From Bordetella genomosp. 8 (GTDB lineage Bacteria; Pseudomonadota; Gammaproteobacteria; Burkholderiales; Burkholderiaceae_B): DNA of 64,000 bases. The position numbers were made by a program, and so were the translations under genes. Below the pieces are notes generated by a model that made no database searches, was not told where the DNA came from, and worked only from the letters and a program-made list of their open reading frames with translations. How positions within the stretch are numbered: position 1 is the stretch's first letter; each line of letters begins with the position of its first letter. The stretch spans positions 5,704,001-5,768,000 of the forward strand of contig NZ_CP021108.1 in the NCBI RefSeq assembly GCF_002119685.1, read 5' to 3'. Positions 1-13,976 of this stretch are shown in pieces.

Positions 1-168
1 ACACGCCAAAGCACAGACGACCCTGCGCTGTCAAGCGTCTTTGCTACGTTGCTGTGCACAAGTGTCCTAAATGGGGGCACGTCGCGCGCGCCGCCTCGGG
101 GAAAAAGGCCGATGTGGGCGCCGCAAACGGGTCTTCTCCGTCGCGGCCGGCCAAGGAAAAACCCTGTT
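1..168. other. Left edge, no gene recognised
   Basis: This stretch lies downstream of the hemE stop. Short open frames exist on both strands, but none has a recognisable product or a convincing ribosome binding site. In related genomes priA commonly follows hemE, but I see no PriA N-terminus here, so it may begin outside the window. Confidence 0.3.
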
Positions 169-1245
169 TCAGGCGGCATGGAAGGCGCGGCTATACGCAT
201 GCACCTCATCCACCAGTTCGGCTACGGCATCCGGCGGAGTGAACTGCGAGATCCCGTGGCCCAGGTTGAACACATGACCGCCCGCACCCACCGGCCCGAA
301 ATCATCGATGATGCGGCGAACCTGGGCACGTATCGCCGGTCCGCCGGCAAAGAGCGCCATGGGATCCAGGTTGCCCTGCAGCGCCACGGCGTCGTCGACC
401 CGCGCCCGCGCGCGGCGCAGGTTGACGGTCCAGTCCACGCCCACGGCGTCCGCCCCACAGCCGGCGATGTCCTCCAGCCACAGGCCGCCGCCCTTGGTGA
501 ACACAATGGCGGGAACGGGCTGCCCGTCCTGCTGCCGGGTCAGCCCCGCCATGACCTGCCGGGTATAGGCCAGCGAATACTCCTGGAACAAGCCGTCGGC
601 CAGGACGCCGCCCCAGCTGTCGAACAGCATCACCGCCTGCACCCCAGCGGCGATCTGCGCGTTCAGATAGTCAGTGGTGGCGCGCGCATTGATCGCCAGG
701 ATGCGATGCATCAGGTCGGGGCGGCCGTATGCCAGGCTCTTGATCAGCCGGTAATCGTCGCTGCCCTTGCCCTCGACCATGTAACAGGCGATGGTCCAGG
801 GGCTGCCGGCGAAGCCGATCAACGGCACCCGTCCTTGCAGCTCGCGGCGTATGAGGCTGACCGCGTCGAACACGTAGCGCAATTTGTCCATATCCGGGGG
901 CGCCAGGGCATCGACGTCGGCTTCCGTGCGCACCGGACGCTCGAAATGCGGTCCCTCACCGGCGCGAAAATCCAGGCCCAGGCCCATCGCGTCGGGCACG
1001 GTCAGGATGTCGGAGAACAGGATCGCCGCATCCAGCGGAAAGCGTTCCAGCGGCTGCAGGGTCACTTCGGCGGCGTATACGGGATTCTGCGCCAGTCCCA
1101 GGAATGAACCCGCCCGCGCGCGCGTGGCGTTGTATTCGGGCAGGTAGCGTCCCGCCTGGCGCATCAACCACACGGGCGTGTACGGCACGGGCTGGCGCAG
1201 CAAAGCGCGCAGGAATACATCGTTCTGCAAAGCGACGGCGGACAC
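169..1245 (-). CDS. hemE: Uroporphyrinogen decarboxylase
   Basis: HemE is a cytoplasmic enzyme that decarboxylates the four acetate side chains of uroporphyrinogen III to give coproporphyrinogen III in haem synthesis. The product is 358 residues, normal for the family. It has the N-terminal signature [10 protein letters not shown], the [13 protein letters not shown] loop and the C-terminal GNLDP and [10 protein letters not shown] motifs. The frame stays open far upstream, but homology begins at the GTG at 1245, preceded by GAGGAAAGCC, so I use that start. It sits just beyond the ATP synthase region, as in Bordetella-type genomes. Confidence 0.96.
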   Translation of the reverse strand: MSAVALQNDVFLRALLRQPVPYTPVWLMRQAGRYLPEYNATRARAGSFLGLAQNPVYAAEVTLQPLERFPLDAAILFSDILTVPDAMGLGLDFRAGEGPHFERPVRTEADVDALAPPDMDKLRYVFDAVSLIRRELQGRVPLIGFAGSPWTIACYMVEGKGSDDYRLIKSLAYGRPDLMHRILAINARATTDYLNAQIAAGVQAVMLFDSWGGVLADGLFQEYSLAYTRQVMAGLTRQQDGQPVPAIVFTKGGGLWLEDIAGCGADAVGVDWTVNLRRARARVDDAVALQGNLDPMALFAGGPAIRAQVRRIIDDFGPVGAGGHVFNLGHGISQFTPPDAVAELVDEVHAYSRAFHAA

Positions 1246-1294
1246 GGCTTTCCTCGAAAAATCCAAGCTGCCGATTTTACCCGGCGGGCTTCCC

Positions 1295-2233
1295 TCAGTC
1301 CGACTGCTCGTTTCCGGCCTGGCGGGAGCGGTATGGTGCCGCGTCGATATGGTGCTTGCGCATGAGCGCCCAGAAGGCCCGCCGGTGCTTGGCCGACGCC
1401 CGCGCGGCGCGGGCGACGTTGCCGGCATGGCGCGACAGGGCCGTGCGCACGTAATCGCGCTCGAAGCTGTCCACCACGCGCGACTTGGCGATGCGGAAGG
1501 GTTCGTCGGGATGCACGCGCGGCGCCGCCTGGATGGCCAGCAGCCCGCTGTCCAGCGCTTCCCGTGGCAGGCGCGGCCGCGCGTCCCCCAGGCCCAGGGC
1601 CATGGTCGCGGCACGCGCGGCCCGCGTGATCGCGGCCGGGACGGGACCGGTTTCGTAGTACGGCGCCATGGGCTCCCGCACTGCCCTGGGCATGGCGAGG
1701 GATGGCGGCCACGACTTGGCCGGCGGGACGGCGCTCGGATCGGCGTTCGGGGCAACGTTCGAGGCAATGTTCGGGGCGGCGCGATCCCCGCCCGCCACCC
1801 GGTCCACCCGCACCCGCAGCTCTTCAGGGCACAGCGGATCGCGCACGAAGTCCTTCATGCCCAGCATCAGCAGGTCCTGCACGGCGGCGGCCTTCAGCCC
1901 GCGCGCCAGCCCGATCAGCGGGGTGTGCAGGCCACCGCCGGCGCAGGACAGCGCCATGCGCGTCCAGCCCAGCGTATCGGGTGTGATCGGCAACAGGCAG
2001 GCATCGAAGCGGCGCAGGGACAGGGCCAGCCGCGCCAGGACGTGTCCGGCGGCCTGCGCGCCGGGGCAAGCCGTGGCGATGCCGTCCGCGCCCGCCACCA
2101 GCGTGCTGTCGTCCAGCGCGACAGCGTGCAGGCGTAACCGTGTCGTCTGGCCCGCATGCCGCTGCATCCAGGCATCCATCCAGCCGGCGTGCGCCGGCAC
2201 CATGAGCACGCCGCAATCTAGCGTCTCGCGCAT
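1295..2233 (-). CDS. Fis-type helix-turn-helix regulator with degenerate N-terminal domain
   Basis: The 312-residue protein ends in a Fis-family DNA-binding helix-turn-helix (around residues 250-295, [19 protein letters not shown]) like that of NtrC-type activators. It has no AAA+ sigma-54 interaction domain. The N-terminal half looks like a degenerate receiver fold, joined by an Ala/Pro/Asn-rich linker (residues about 155-180). The linker DNA near 1741-1778 has three imperfect 12-bp repeats. The ATG at 2233 has GGAG six bases upstream and is preferred to the GTG at 2239, which would overlap that site. It probably regulates transcription; the target is unknown. Confidence 0.6.
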   Translation of the reverse strand: MRETLDCGVLMVPAHAGWMDAWMQRHAGQTTRLRLHAVALDDSTLVAGADGIATACPGAQAAGHVLARLALSLRRFDACLLPITPDTLGWTRMALSCAGGGLHTPLIGLARGLKAAAVQDLLMLGMKDFVRDPLCPEELRVRVDRVAGGDRAAPNIASNVAPNADPSAVPPAKSWPPSLAMPRAVREPMAPYYETGPVPAAITRAARAATMALGLGDARPRLPREALDSGLLAIQAAPRVHPDEPFRIAKSRVVDSFERDYVRTALSRHAGNVARAARASAKHRRAFWALMRKHHIDAAPYRSRQAGNEQSD

Positions 2234-2392
2234 TGCCACTCCTTCGTATCCATCGAAGCAGCAAGGCTAAATAGCGCGTGGCGCGGCGGCAATCCGCAAA
2301 GTCCACACTGCGGCTTATACGTAGGGGCTTACCCGCGCGACACGTGCACGGAAACTACCGCATACGCCGGCCCGCATCAGCCGCATGCCCTG

Positions 2393-3562
2393 TCACGCCT
2401 TGGCGCCCTGCGCCCAGGCCTTGTGCCGCGCCTCCAGTTCCGCGATGCGCGCGGCCGCCGATTTCCGCCGCGCGATCCACAGATACAGGCCGCTGCCCAG
2501 CACGATGATGGTGATCAGGTCCAGCACGGCCCAGATGATCTTCAAGGGGATGCCGGCGTAATCCCCGAAGTGGAGCGGCCGTGACACTTCCAGCGCGCGC
2601 AGATACCACGGCATTTCGACCTGGGTGCCCAGGGCGCCGGTGCGGGCATCCAGCAGTACCGGGCTGAACAGTCGCGACGTCAAGGCGGTATCGCCATTCA
2701 GCCACACCACGTAGTGGTAAGGACTGCCATAGGGATTGCCGGGAAAAGTGACGGTATTGACGGTCATGCCGGGCTGCGCCTTGCGGGCCGTGTCGTATGC
2801 GGCATCCACCGAACTCAGCTCGGCCAGTTGCGGCCTCGTCTTGCCCTTGTAGGGCGCCAGCAGCGCCTGCATCGCCGTGCCTTGCCAATACTTGAACATG
2901 GGGGTCGACAGCTCGTTGATCACGCCGGTGAAACCGACGACGAACGCCCACGCCAGCGTCACGACGCCAAGCAGATTGTGCAGGTCCAGCCACTTGATGC
3001 GCGCCGAGCGCTCGCCGCGCACGCTGCCGAAGGGAATTTTCTTCATATAGGGTCCGTACAGGACCACGCCCGACACCACCGCCACGCAGAACAGCAGGCC
3101 CATGAAGCCGAGGAAAAGTTCGCCCGCCAGGCCGGCGAACAGGTCCACGTGCAGATGCAGCATGATCTCCATGAAACCATGGCCTTCCTGCTCCGCGGGT
3201 GGGAAGTGCTTCAACATCTCACCCGTATGGGCATCGAAGCGCAGCCGGTGCGCCAGGTCCTGGTTGCCCGGCTGCGGATTCATGCCGATGACGACCTGCG
3301 GATCGTCATCGTCGATCCACAGGTATTCGATGCCTTCGTTCGGAAACAGGCGTTTGCTGTGGGCGATCATGCCATCCAGGCTGGCGCGCGGCGTGCCGGG
3401 CTCGACCTGGGCATAGGGCTTGGCATCATCCAGCCAATGATCGATTTCGTGCGCGAAGATCAGCGGCAGGCCGGTCAGGCAGAGCAGCAGCAGGAAAACG
3501 GTGCAGACCAGGCTGCTCCACTTGTGTATTTCGAACCAGGTCTTGATGGACAGCTTCCCCAT
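2393..3562 (-). CDS. PepSY-associated inner-membrane protein
   Basis: The 389-residue protein belongs to the PepSY_TM family, often linked to iron uptake and siderophore or haem reduction at the inner membrane. A hydrophobic helix near residues 12-35 follows the start (HKWSSLVCTVFLLLLCL). A large periplasmic part follows, then further helices near 150-175, 195-215 and 335-365, with a basic Ala-rich C-terminal tail. It stands alone, with no TonB receptor or siderophore gene next to it. A Fur-box-like A/T-rich element before the gene suggests iron regulation, which is inference. Confidence 0.8.
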   Translation of the reverse strand: MGKLSIKTWFEIHKWSSLVCTVFLLLLCLTGLPLIFAHEIDHWLDDAKPYAQVEPGTPRASLDGMIAHSKRLFPNEGIEYLWIDDDDPQVVIGMNPQPGNQDLAHRLRFDAHTGEMLKHFPPAEQEGHGFMEIMLHLHVDLFAGLAGELFLGFMGLLFCVAVVSGVVLYGPYMKKIPFGSVRGERSARIKWLDLHNLLGVVTLAWAFVVGFTGVINELSTPMFKYWQGTAMQALLAPYKGKTRPQLAELSSVDAAYDTARKAQPGMTVNTVTFPGNPYGSPYHYVVWLNGDTALTSRLFSPVLLDARTGALGTQVEMPWYLRALEVSRPLHFGDYAGIPLKIIWAVLDLITIIVLGSGLYLWIARRKSAAARIAELEARHKAWAQGAKA

Positions 3563-3607
3563 CTGTCGAACTCCAAAAAGGCCCCCGCGTGCCGTGGATG
3601 CGTCGTT

Positions 3608-3632
3608 AGTAATAAGAATCTATCTCACTATT
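3608..3632 (-). promoter_or_regulatory. Possible Fur box and promoter of the PepSY gene
   Basis: Just upstream of the PepSY gene the minus strand has TACAAT (3630-3635), a plausible -10 box. A Fur-like A/T-rich stretch, AGTGAGATAGATTCTTATT, follows it directly, where a repressor would cover the transcription start. The match to the Fur consensus is only partial. A separate dyad, GTACCC-ATTT-GGGAGTAC, lies at 3633-3650. Confidence 0.35.
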
Positions 3633-3674
3633 GTACCCATTTGGGAGTACCGGACGCGGGGCGGCCCTGGACGT

Positions 3675-3703
3675 AAAAAAGCCAGGCATAGCCTGGCTTT
3701 TTT
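3675..3703. terminator. Bidirectional rho-independent terminator
   Basis: A perfect stem, GCCAGGC, three-base loop ATA, then GCCTGGC, is flanked by six A's on one side and six T's on the other. It can stop transcription in both directions. It separates the PepSY gene's promoter region from atpC; minus-strand ATP synthase transcripts would end here only after passing 3759. Confidence 0.9.
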
Positions 3704-3758
3704 GTGAGCATCGTCTATCCGTTCCGAGGCCGGGCACCGCCCGGCGCGCTGGCGCGGA

Positions 3759-4184
3759 TCAATGCCCGCGGTGAGGCGTCTTCAGGCGACGCGCCGCAAG
3801 GGCCTGGGCCGCCAGCATGGCGAGCTCGGCTTCCACGACGGCGATGTCGGCCTTGTCCTTGGCGTTGCGCAGGGCTTCTTGCGCCTTTTGACGGGCGGCT
3901 TCAGCCTTGGCTTCGTCCAGGTCGGCGGCACGGATGGCCGTGTCGGCCAGCACCGTGACGCTGCCCGGCTGCACTTCCAGAATGCCGCCGGCGACAAAGA
4001 CGTTCTCTTCGCTGTTGTCCTCGCGGACGATCTTCAGCGTACCGGGGCGGATACGCGAGATCAGCGGGGTGTGGCCGGGCAGGATGCCCAATTCGCCCGA
4101 TTCGCCAGGCAGAACCACGAACTTCGCCTCGCCGGTGAAGATCGCCGATTCCGCGCTGACCACATCGACATGCAGGGTAGCCAT
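3759..4184 (-). CDS. atpC: ATP synthase F1 epsilon subunit
   Basis: Epsilon is part of the F1 central stalk and inhibits ATP hydrolysis through its C-terminal helices. The 141-residue product has the N-terminal beta-sandwich ([26 protein letters not shown]) and the Ala/Lys-rich helical C-terminus ([20 protein letters not shown]). It is the last gene of the atp operon, nine bases after atpD, and is followed by the terminator at 3675-3703. Confidence 0.97.
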   Translation of the reverse strand: MATLHVDVVSAESAIFTGEAKFVVLPGESGELGILPGHTPLISRIRPGTLKIVREDNSEENVFVAGGILEVQPGSVTVLADTAIRAADLDEAKAEAARQKAQEALRNAKDKADIAVVEAELAMLAAQALAARRLKTPHRGH

Positions 4185-4193
4185 ACCGGATCC

Positions 4194-6570
<2,377 letters not shown>

Positions 6571-6675
6571 TGCGCTTTCCTGGTGAGACGGTCGGCGTGG
6601 GCAGCACCCGCTGCCCCGCCTGGTCGGCCGGCCGCGGCGCTAGGCACCCGCCGGCCTCGTCACAGTCAAAATGTC

Positions 6676-8217
<1,542 letters not shown>

Positions 8218-8258
8218 GTTCAGACTCCTGGAATCCTGTTAGTCGCCTGGCGATGGGC

Positions 8259-8798
8259 TTATGCCGCCAGCGTGTCGCGCATGCGGGCCAATTGGGCTTG
8301 CACGGATGTATCGAGTACCTGGTCCCCGACGGCCACGCGGACGCCCCCGATCAGGGAAGCGTCGACCGTGACTTGAGGCTTCAGCTTGAGGCCGAACTTC
8401 AATTCCAGCGCGCTGAGCAGGTCCTTGACCTGTTCGGGGGTCATCTCGAAAGCGCTGGTGATATTGGCCTGCGCCGTGCCTTCGTGGCGGTTCTTCAGCG
8501 CCACGAACTGCTCGGCGATTTCCGGCAGCAACAGCAGGCGGCCGTTTTCGACCAGCAGGTCGATGAAATTGCGGGCGGCCTTCGGTACGTCCCCTTGCAG
8601 CAGGCCGGCGAAGGCCTGGGCGCGCTCGGCATCCCCGAGGCGCGGGTCCGCCATGGCCTCACGGACGTCCGCGTTGGCGGCGACCTGGGCCATTTGATTC
8701 ACCAGGCCGGCCCAGAGGTCCAGCCCGGCCTTGTCGTCGCAGGCGGCGGCGAACAGGGCTTCGGCATAAGGCCGGGCGACAGTCGATAGTTCAGCCAT
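8259..8798 (-). CDS. atpH: ATP synthase F1 delta subunit
   Basis: Delta joins the peripheral stalk to the top of F1. The 179-residue product has the conserved N-terminal helix bundle ([14 protein letters not shown]) and the C-terminal segment [20 protein letters not shown] typical of OSCP/delta proteins. It begins 12 bases after atpF ends. Confidence 0.97.
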   Translation of the reverse strand: MAELSTVARPYAEALFAAACDDKAGLDLWAGLVNQMAQVAANADVREAMADPRLGDAERAQAFAGLLQGDVPKAARNFIDLLVENGRLLLLPEIAEQFVALKNRHEGTAQANITSAFEMTPEQVKDLLSALELKFGLKLKPQVTVDASLIGGVRVAVGDQVLDTSVQAQLARMRDTLAA

Positions 8799-8810
8799 GA
8801 CGTTTCCGGA

Positions 8811-9281
8811 TTAAAGCTGGGCCTTGAGCTGGGTCAGCAGCTCGGCATGGGCGCGGGCGTCGATCTCGCGCCGCAGGATCTGCTCGGCACCCTTGACGGC
8901 CAGCGCGGCGACTTCGTCGCGCAGGCTGTCGCGTGCACGCTGCACTTCCAGCTCGGCGTCCTGCTTGGCTTGCGCCAGGATGCGCGCGCGTTCGGCTTCC
9001 GCTTCACGGCGGGCCTGATCGAGCAGCTGGCCGGCCTGCTTTTCAGCTTCCACCATGCGGGCGTGGTTTTCGGACTTGGCAGAAGCTTCGATCAGACTGA
9101 TGCGCGCCTGTGCCTGGGCGAGGTCGGCCTTGCCCTTTTCAGCCGCGGCCAGGCCGTCGGCGATTTTCTGGCGGCGCTCATCCATCGCCTTCGTCAGGGG
9201 TGGCCACACGAATTTCATCGTGAACCAGCCCAGTACGAAGAACACGAGCATCTGGAAAAAGATCGTCGCGTTCAGATTCAC
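8811..9281 (-). CDS. atpF: ATP synthase Fo b subunit
   Basis: Subunit b anchors the peripheral stalk. The 156-residue product has one N-terminal membrane helix ([16 protein letters not shown]) followed by a long charged Ala-rich coiled coil. The start codon is GTG (9281), preceded by AAAGGGAAACG. There is a 183-base gap to atpE upstream that holds a stable hairpin and a palindrome. Confidence 0.97.
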   Translation of the reverse strand: MNLNATIFFQMLVFFVLGWFTMKFVWPPLTKAMDERRQKIADGLAAAEKGKADLAQAQARISLIEASAKSENHARMVEAEKQAGQLLDQARREAEAERARILAQAKQDAELEVQRARDSLRDEVAALAVKGAEQILRREIDARAHAELLTQLKAQL

Positions 9282-9313
9282 GGTCGTTTCCCTTTAACAC
9301 CTTAAGGCTCGGA

Positions 9314-9329
9314 CGTTTCCATGGAAACG
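9314..9329. repeat. 16-bp perfect palindrome between atpE and atpF
   Basis: CGTTTCCATGGAAACG is a perfect inverted repeat in the atpE-atpF spacer, about 35 bases before the atpF start. It could be a small mRNA hairpin or a protein site; neither can be decided from sequence. Confidence 0.5.
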
Positions 9330-9415
9330 CCAACGAGCACTCGATACTTGCCGGTGGCAAGGCCTGTGTGCGGCATGCGGCTGCATCGGATCAGGCCCGG
9401 CCCCGGCTTCTTCGA

Positions 9416-9434
9416 CCCGCCGGACACCGGCGGG
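9416..9434 (-). promoter_or_regulatory. Stable intercistronic hairpin downstream of atpE
   Basis: CCCGCCGG, loop ACA, CCGGCGGG forms a perfect 8-bp GC stem about 30 bases after the atpE stop. No T-run follows on the minus strand, so it is probably not a full terminator. By analogy with other operons it may protect the 3' end of atpE mRNA and help give the high c-subunit yield needed for the c-ring. Confidence 0.55.
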
Positions 9435-9464
9435 CATGCGCCATCAACTGACGACTCAGCCGAA

Positions 9465-10698
<1,234 letters not shown>

Positions 10699-10721
10699 TA
10701 TTCCCTACCCTGTTTGCTGTC

Positions 10722-10740
10722 GCTGGCGCGTCACGCCAGC
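10722..10740 (-). promoter_or_regulatory. Hairpin between atpI and atpB
   Basis: GCTGGCG, loop CGTCA, CGCCAGC is a perfect 7-bp stem in the 66-base atpI-atpB spacer. It lacks a T-run, so it may set transcript processing or stability between the low-abundance atpI and the structural genes. Confidence 0.45.
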
Positions 10741-10764
10741 CATTTTGAACGATTAGTAGCGTCG

Positions 10765-11214
10765 CTACGACAACTTGCCGAACATCAAGAGCAGCACGTA
10801 CCCCTTCAGCGTACAGATCAGGCCAACCAGCATGGCCGGCCAGACTATCCTGTCGCCCCCAAGGCGCACCGCCAGCCACAACAGCAATACCGTTGCGACA
10901 AGCTTGAACGCTTCGCCCAGGAAGAAGGTGAACGGATTGGTTTGGCCCGGCCGGTGAGTATCCAGCAGCAACCGTAGCGCAAACAAAGTGTTTGGCACTA
11001 GATACGCCCCCGCCCCCACCAGCGCCGAAATACCCGCCGCCGTCCCCGCTACTCCCCACGCGATGGCCGTTGCCAGTACCGCCATGACGCACTGCGCCAA
11101 CACGGCCCTGCCCAGCCCTCGACTTGTTCTCGCACGCAACGCGGCCTGCTGTTCCGCACTGAGCACCAGCCTGGTCGGCTCAGTTTCGAACCCGTCCTCG
11201 GACGACCCAGTCAC
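10765..11214 (-). CDS. atpI: ATP synthase protein I
   Basis: AtpI is a small inner-membrane protein that helps assemble the c-ring and is often first in the atp operon. The product is about 149 residues with four hydrophobic helices (VLAQCVMAVLATAIAWGVAG onward). The frame opens at a TTG (11229), but the GTG at 11214 has a better upstream sequence (GCGGGATAGC) and leaves room for a leader after the predicted promoter. The true start is uncertain by five residues. Confidence 0.88.
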   Translation of the reverse strand: MTGSSEDGFETEPTRLVLSAEQQAALRARTSRGLGRAVLAQCVMAVLATAIAWGVAGTAAGISALVGAGAYLVPNTLFALRLLLDTHRPGQTNPFTFFLGEAFKLVATVLLLWLAVRLGGDRIVWPAMLVGLICTLKGYVLLLMFGKLS

Positions 11215-11244
11215 GATGCTATCCCGCAAGCGTCAAACTATTGG

Positions 11245-11274
11245 AGTATAGCTGGAATTCAGCTTGGGTCGCAA
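11245..11274 (-). promoter_or_regulatory. Predicted atp operon promoter
   Basis: On the minus strand TTGCGA (11269-11274) and TATACT (11245-11250) are separated by 18 bases, a good sigma-70 arrangement directly before atpI. Transcription would begin near 11238. Confidence 0.55.
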
Positions 11275-11310
11275 ATGGACCAGGCTGACAAGACGCTGAG
11301 CGGCGCCCAG

Positions 11311-11336
11311 AAAAAAGGGGGCGGTTGCCCGCCCCC
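11311..11336 (-). terminator. Rho-independent terminator of the DUF1254 gene
   Basis: On the minus strand GGGGGCGG, loop GCAA, CCGCCCCC is followed by six T's. It lies 20 bases after the stop of the DUF1254 gene and separates it from the atp promoter. Confidence 0.85.
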
Positions 11337-11356
11337 GATACCAGCTTCCTCTACCG

Positions 11357-12910
11357 TCAGTCACGCACCGGCGGCGGCGCCCATTGCTGGTCCAGGGCGA
11401 TATCGCGCGGCCAGTACAGCCGCATGTTCAGCATGAAGGGACCGCTCTCGGGCGTCGGCAGCCAGTTGGCCTGGCGGTCGCGGCTGGGCGCGCGCCGCTG
11501 GATGTAGATATCCAGCGAGCCGTCCGAGTTGTAGCGCAGGTTATCCGTACTGCGGATCGCGTAACGGCGGGCCTGGTTCTCCACGAAGGTCTGGTTGGGA
11601 CCGTACAGGTTGATCGACCAGAACGCGTTGACCGGCGGCAGCTGCCCCTTGTCGAAGTGCAGCACGTAGTCGTCATCGCCGGTCAGCATGTCGCCGTCGG
11701 AGTCGATCAGCGTCACCGGATACAGGATGTCCTCCGGCAGGCCCGCCCCCAGCCCCGCGTAGGCCACGGCCGCGCGGCGCAGATAGTTGGTGCCGTAGGT
11801 GCCGATGCCGCCGAACACGGTATTCCAGCCGTTGATGCCGGTCCCCAGATGGCTGACATAGTCGGCGATGCGGCGGCCGGCTTCCGGGGCAGCCTGGGTC
11901 AGGGCCTGCTGCACGGCGGGCTCCAGCTGCGAGAACGCCATCGGCGCGCTGGTGCCCAGGCCGATGCGGCGCAGGCGGTCCAGCATGGGATAGTCATTGG
12001 CGTGCGGCGGATTGTTGCGGACGGCGTCGGCGAACACGCCGAAGAAGGTGGCGGCGTCCATGGCGGCAACCTGCTCCACCGGCGGCGCGGAGCTGGGCGG
12101 CACCTGGGTGGTCGGCGTGTAGGCCGGCGGCAAGGGCATGGGCGTGATCGGCTGAGGGCCCGGACGGTTGGCATACATGGGAGTCAGCGATCCCGGCGCC
12201 GCGGGGCGGCCCGCGACCGGCGCGGGGGGCGGCGCGACGAAAGGCGTCACCGCGATATTGGCCTGCCACTGGTTGACGGCCGGATAATCCTGCTGGCCCA
12301 TGGACTGCACATGGCCCACCACCCAGCCCATCGACGTGGGGCTGCGCACGACGTCGACGCCCGGCGGCAAGGTGCCGTTCCAGTAAGGTCCGACGATGGC
12401 GAAGGTCTGCGCGCCACCACCGTTGGTGCGGGTGCCCCGCGAGGCGAAGACGTCCGTCCACATGTCGAGCAGGGACAGGACATAGAAACGCTGGCCCGCG
12501 TCCGGCACCCGGACGATCAGCGGACCGTTGCTGACGTCGTACCACATGCTGGAGTACAGCGTATCGGTGTTGGGCCAGCGCGCATTGGGGGTGCCGGCGT
12601 CGGGAAACGACGTCTTGTGCCCGAACTGGTTCATGGGCGCCTTGCCATCCGCCGGCGAAGCCACGCTGGTGGTGTTGCGGCGGGTCAGCTCCATCAACAC
12701 CATCGGATAGGCGTAGACATAGGCGTCGACGGCGGTGTCGTGCAGCTCCTGCGCGGTCATGGGGGCGAGCGGCGCCGGCGCGCTGACGGGGGTCTGCGAC
12801 ACCATCCGCAGGGTGGGCTGGGGAGATTGCGCGGACGCGATGCCGCTGACGCCGAAAATGCAGGCCAGGGCGGCCAGCCGCCATTTGGCGGAATGGGGGG
12901 CAGTGCGCAT
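11357..12910 (-). CDS. Secreted DUF1254/DUF1214 domain protein
   Basis: The 517-residue product has a Sec signal peptide (WRLAALACIFGVSGIASAQS), so it is probably periplasmic. The DUF1254 part includes DAYVYAYPMVLMELTRRN and WPNTDTLYSSMWYDVSNGPLIVRVP. The C-terminal DUF1214 part includes AFWSINLYGPNQTFVENQ and the final NWLPTPESGPFMLNMRLYWP. A Pro/Ala-rich insert lies near residues 225-275. The biochemical role of the family is not established. The ATG at 12910 has GGAG upstream and gives a clean signal peptide, so it is preferred to 12952. Confidence 0.85.
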   Translation of the reverse strand: MRTAPHSAKWRLAALACIFGVSGIASAQSPQPTLRMVSQTPVSAPAPLAPMTAQELHDTAVDAYVYAYPMVLMELTRRNTTSVASPADGKAPMNQFGHKTSFPDAGTPNARWPNTDTLYSSMWYDVSNGPLIVRVPDAGQRFYVLSLLDMWTDVFASRGTRTNGGGAQTFAIVGPYWNGTLPPGVDVVRSPTSMGWVVGHVQSMGQQDYPAVNQWQANIAVTPFVAPPPAPVAGRPAAPGSLTPMYANRPGPQPITPMPLPPAYTPTTQVPPSSAPPVEQVAAMDAATFFGVFADAVRNNPPHANDYPMLDRLRRIGLGTSAPMAFSQLEPAVQQALTQAAPEAGRRIADYVSHLGTGINGWNTVFGGIGTYGTNYLRRAAVAYAGLGAGLPEDILYPVTLIDSDGDMLTGDDDYVLHFDKGQLPPVNAFWSINLYGPNQTFVENQARRYAIRSTDNLRYNSDGSLDIYIQRRAPSRDRQANWLPTPESGPFMLNMRLYWPRDIALDQQWAPPPVRD

Positions 12911-13025
12911 GGATGGGCTCCTTTGTTGTTGCCGGACGGGGCCCGTCAGCAACCGGCGCGCCTGCTCATCCGCACCAGGCCAAAGGCCCCGCCTTCGTTC
13001 GTAGGAACCCCAAGAATAGGCGTGT

Positions 13026-13060
13026 GCCCTGATACATCCTCTGCAAGATCGTATCAGGGC
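13026..13060. repeat. 10-bp inverted repeat GCCCTGATAC...GTATCAGGGC
   Basis: GCCCTGATAC (13026-13035) and GTATCAGGGC (13051-13060) are exact inverted repeats separated by 15 bases, between the enoyl-CoA hydratase stop and the DUF1254 start. It lacks a T-run. It could be a factor-independent mRNA hairpin or a dyad operator for the DUF1254 gene. Confidence 0.55.
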
Positions 13061-13072
13061 GTAACTGCACGG

Positions 13073-13849
13073 TCAGCGGTGGTGGAAGTTCGGCTTGCGC
13101 TTTTCCACAAAGGCCGCCATGCCCTCTTTCTGGTCCGGCGTGCCGAACAGGGAGTGGAAGGAGCGGCGCTCGAACAGCATGCCCTCGTTCAGGGGCGCCT
13201 CGAAGGCGCGGTTCACGCATTCCTTGGCCATCATGGCGGCCTGCAGCGGCATGGAGGCGATGACGGTGGCGACCTCGATGGCTTCTTCCAGCAGCTTGTC
13301 CGCGGGGACGACGCGCGCCACCAGGCCGGCGCGCTCGGCTTCTTCCGCGCCCATCATGCGGCCGGTCAGCACCATGTCCATGGCCTTGGCCTTGCCTACC
13401 GCCCGCGGCAGGCGCTGGGTGCCGCCCGCGCCGGGAATGACGCCCAGCTTGATTTCCGGCTGGCCGAACTTGGCGGTGTCGGCGGCGACCAGGATGTCGC
13501 ACATCATGGCCAGTTCGCAGCCGCCACCCAGCGCATAACCCGCCACCGCGGCGATCACCGGCTTGCGGACCCGTTTCAGGGTTTCCCAGTTGCGCGTGAT
13601 GTAGTCGGTGCCATACACGTCCATGTATGACCAATCCTTCATCGCGCCGATATCCGCGCCCGCCGCAAAGGCCTTGTCGCTGCCGGTGATGACGACGGCG
13701 CCTATCGTGGCATCCTGTTCGAAGGCCAGCAGCGCCTGGCCCAATTCATCCATCAAGGCATCGTTCAAGGCGTTCAGGGCCTTGGGCCGGTTCAACGTCA
13801 ATAAACCGACGCGGCCGCGCGTCTCGATCAGAACCAGCGATTCACTCAT
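13073..13849 (-). CDS. Enoyl-CoA hydratase
   Basis: The 258-residue crotonase-family enzyme would hydrate 2-enoyl-CoA in fatty-acid or amino-acid breakdown. It has the oxyanion-hole segment [12 protein letters not shown] near residue 60. Further on are the paired glutamates of true hydratases, one in [14 protein letters not shown] and one in [18 protein letters not shown]. The C-terminal READ ends in KRKPNFHHR, as in FadB1x or PaaF-like proteins. It is transcribed away from the M61 peptidase gene, with a shared 127-base promoter region. Confidence 0.93.
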   Translation of the reverse strand: MSESLVLIETRGRVGLLTLNRPKALNALNDALMDELGQALLAFEQDATIGAVVITGSDKAFAAGADIGAMKDWSYMDVYGTDYITRNWETLKRVRKPVIAAVAGYALGGGCELAMMCDILVAADTAKFGQPEIKLGVIPGAGGTQRLPRAVGKAKAMDMVLTGRMMGAEEAERAGLVARVVPADKLLEEAIEVATVIASMPLQAAMMAKECVNRAFEAPLNEGMLFERRSFHSLFGTPDQKEGMAAFVEKRKPNFHHR

Positions 13850-13976
13850 GGATGTCTCCTGTGGTCAAAAATGCTCAGGCCAACCAGGGCCGGACGGCGG
13901 GACAAACGCCGCGCCTCGGGCCTGGAACGGGTCTAACCATTAGAATGCGCCCATTTGATGACGCGCTATCGGAACA

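Noticed and set aside
1246..1767. N-terminal extension of hemE to 532 residues
   Set aside because: The extra sequence overlaps the regulator gene and is Arg/Pro-rich without homology; the GTG at 1245 has a good ribosome binding site.
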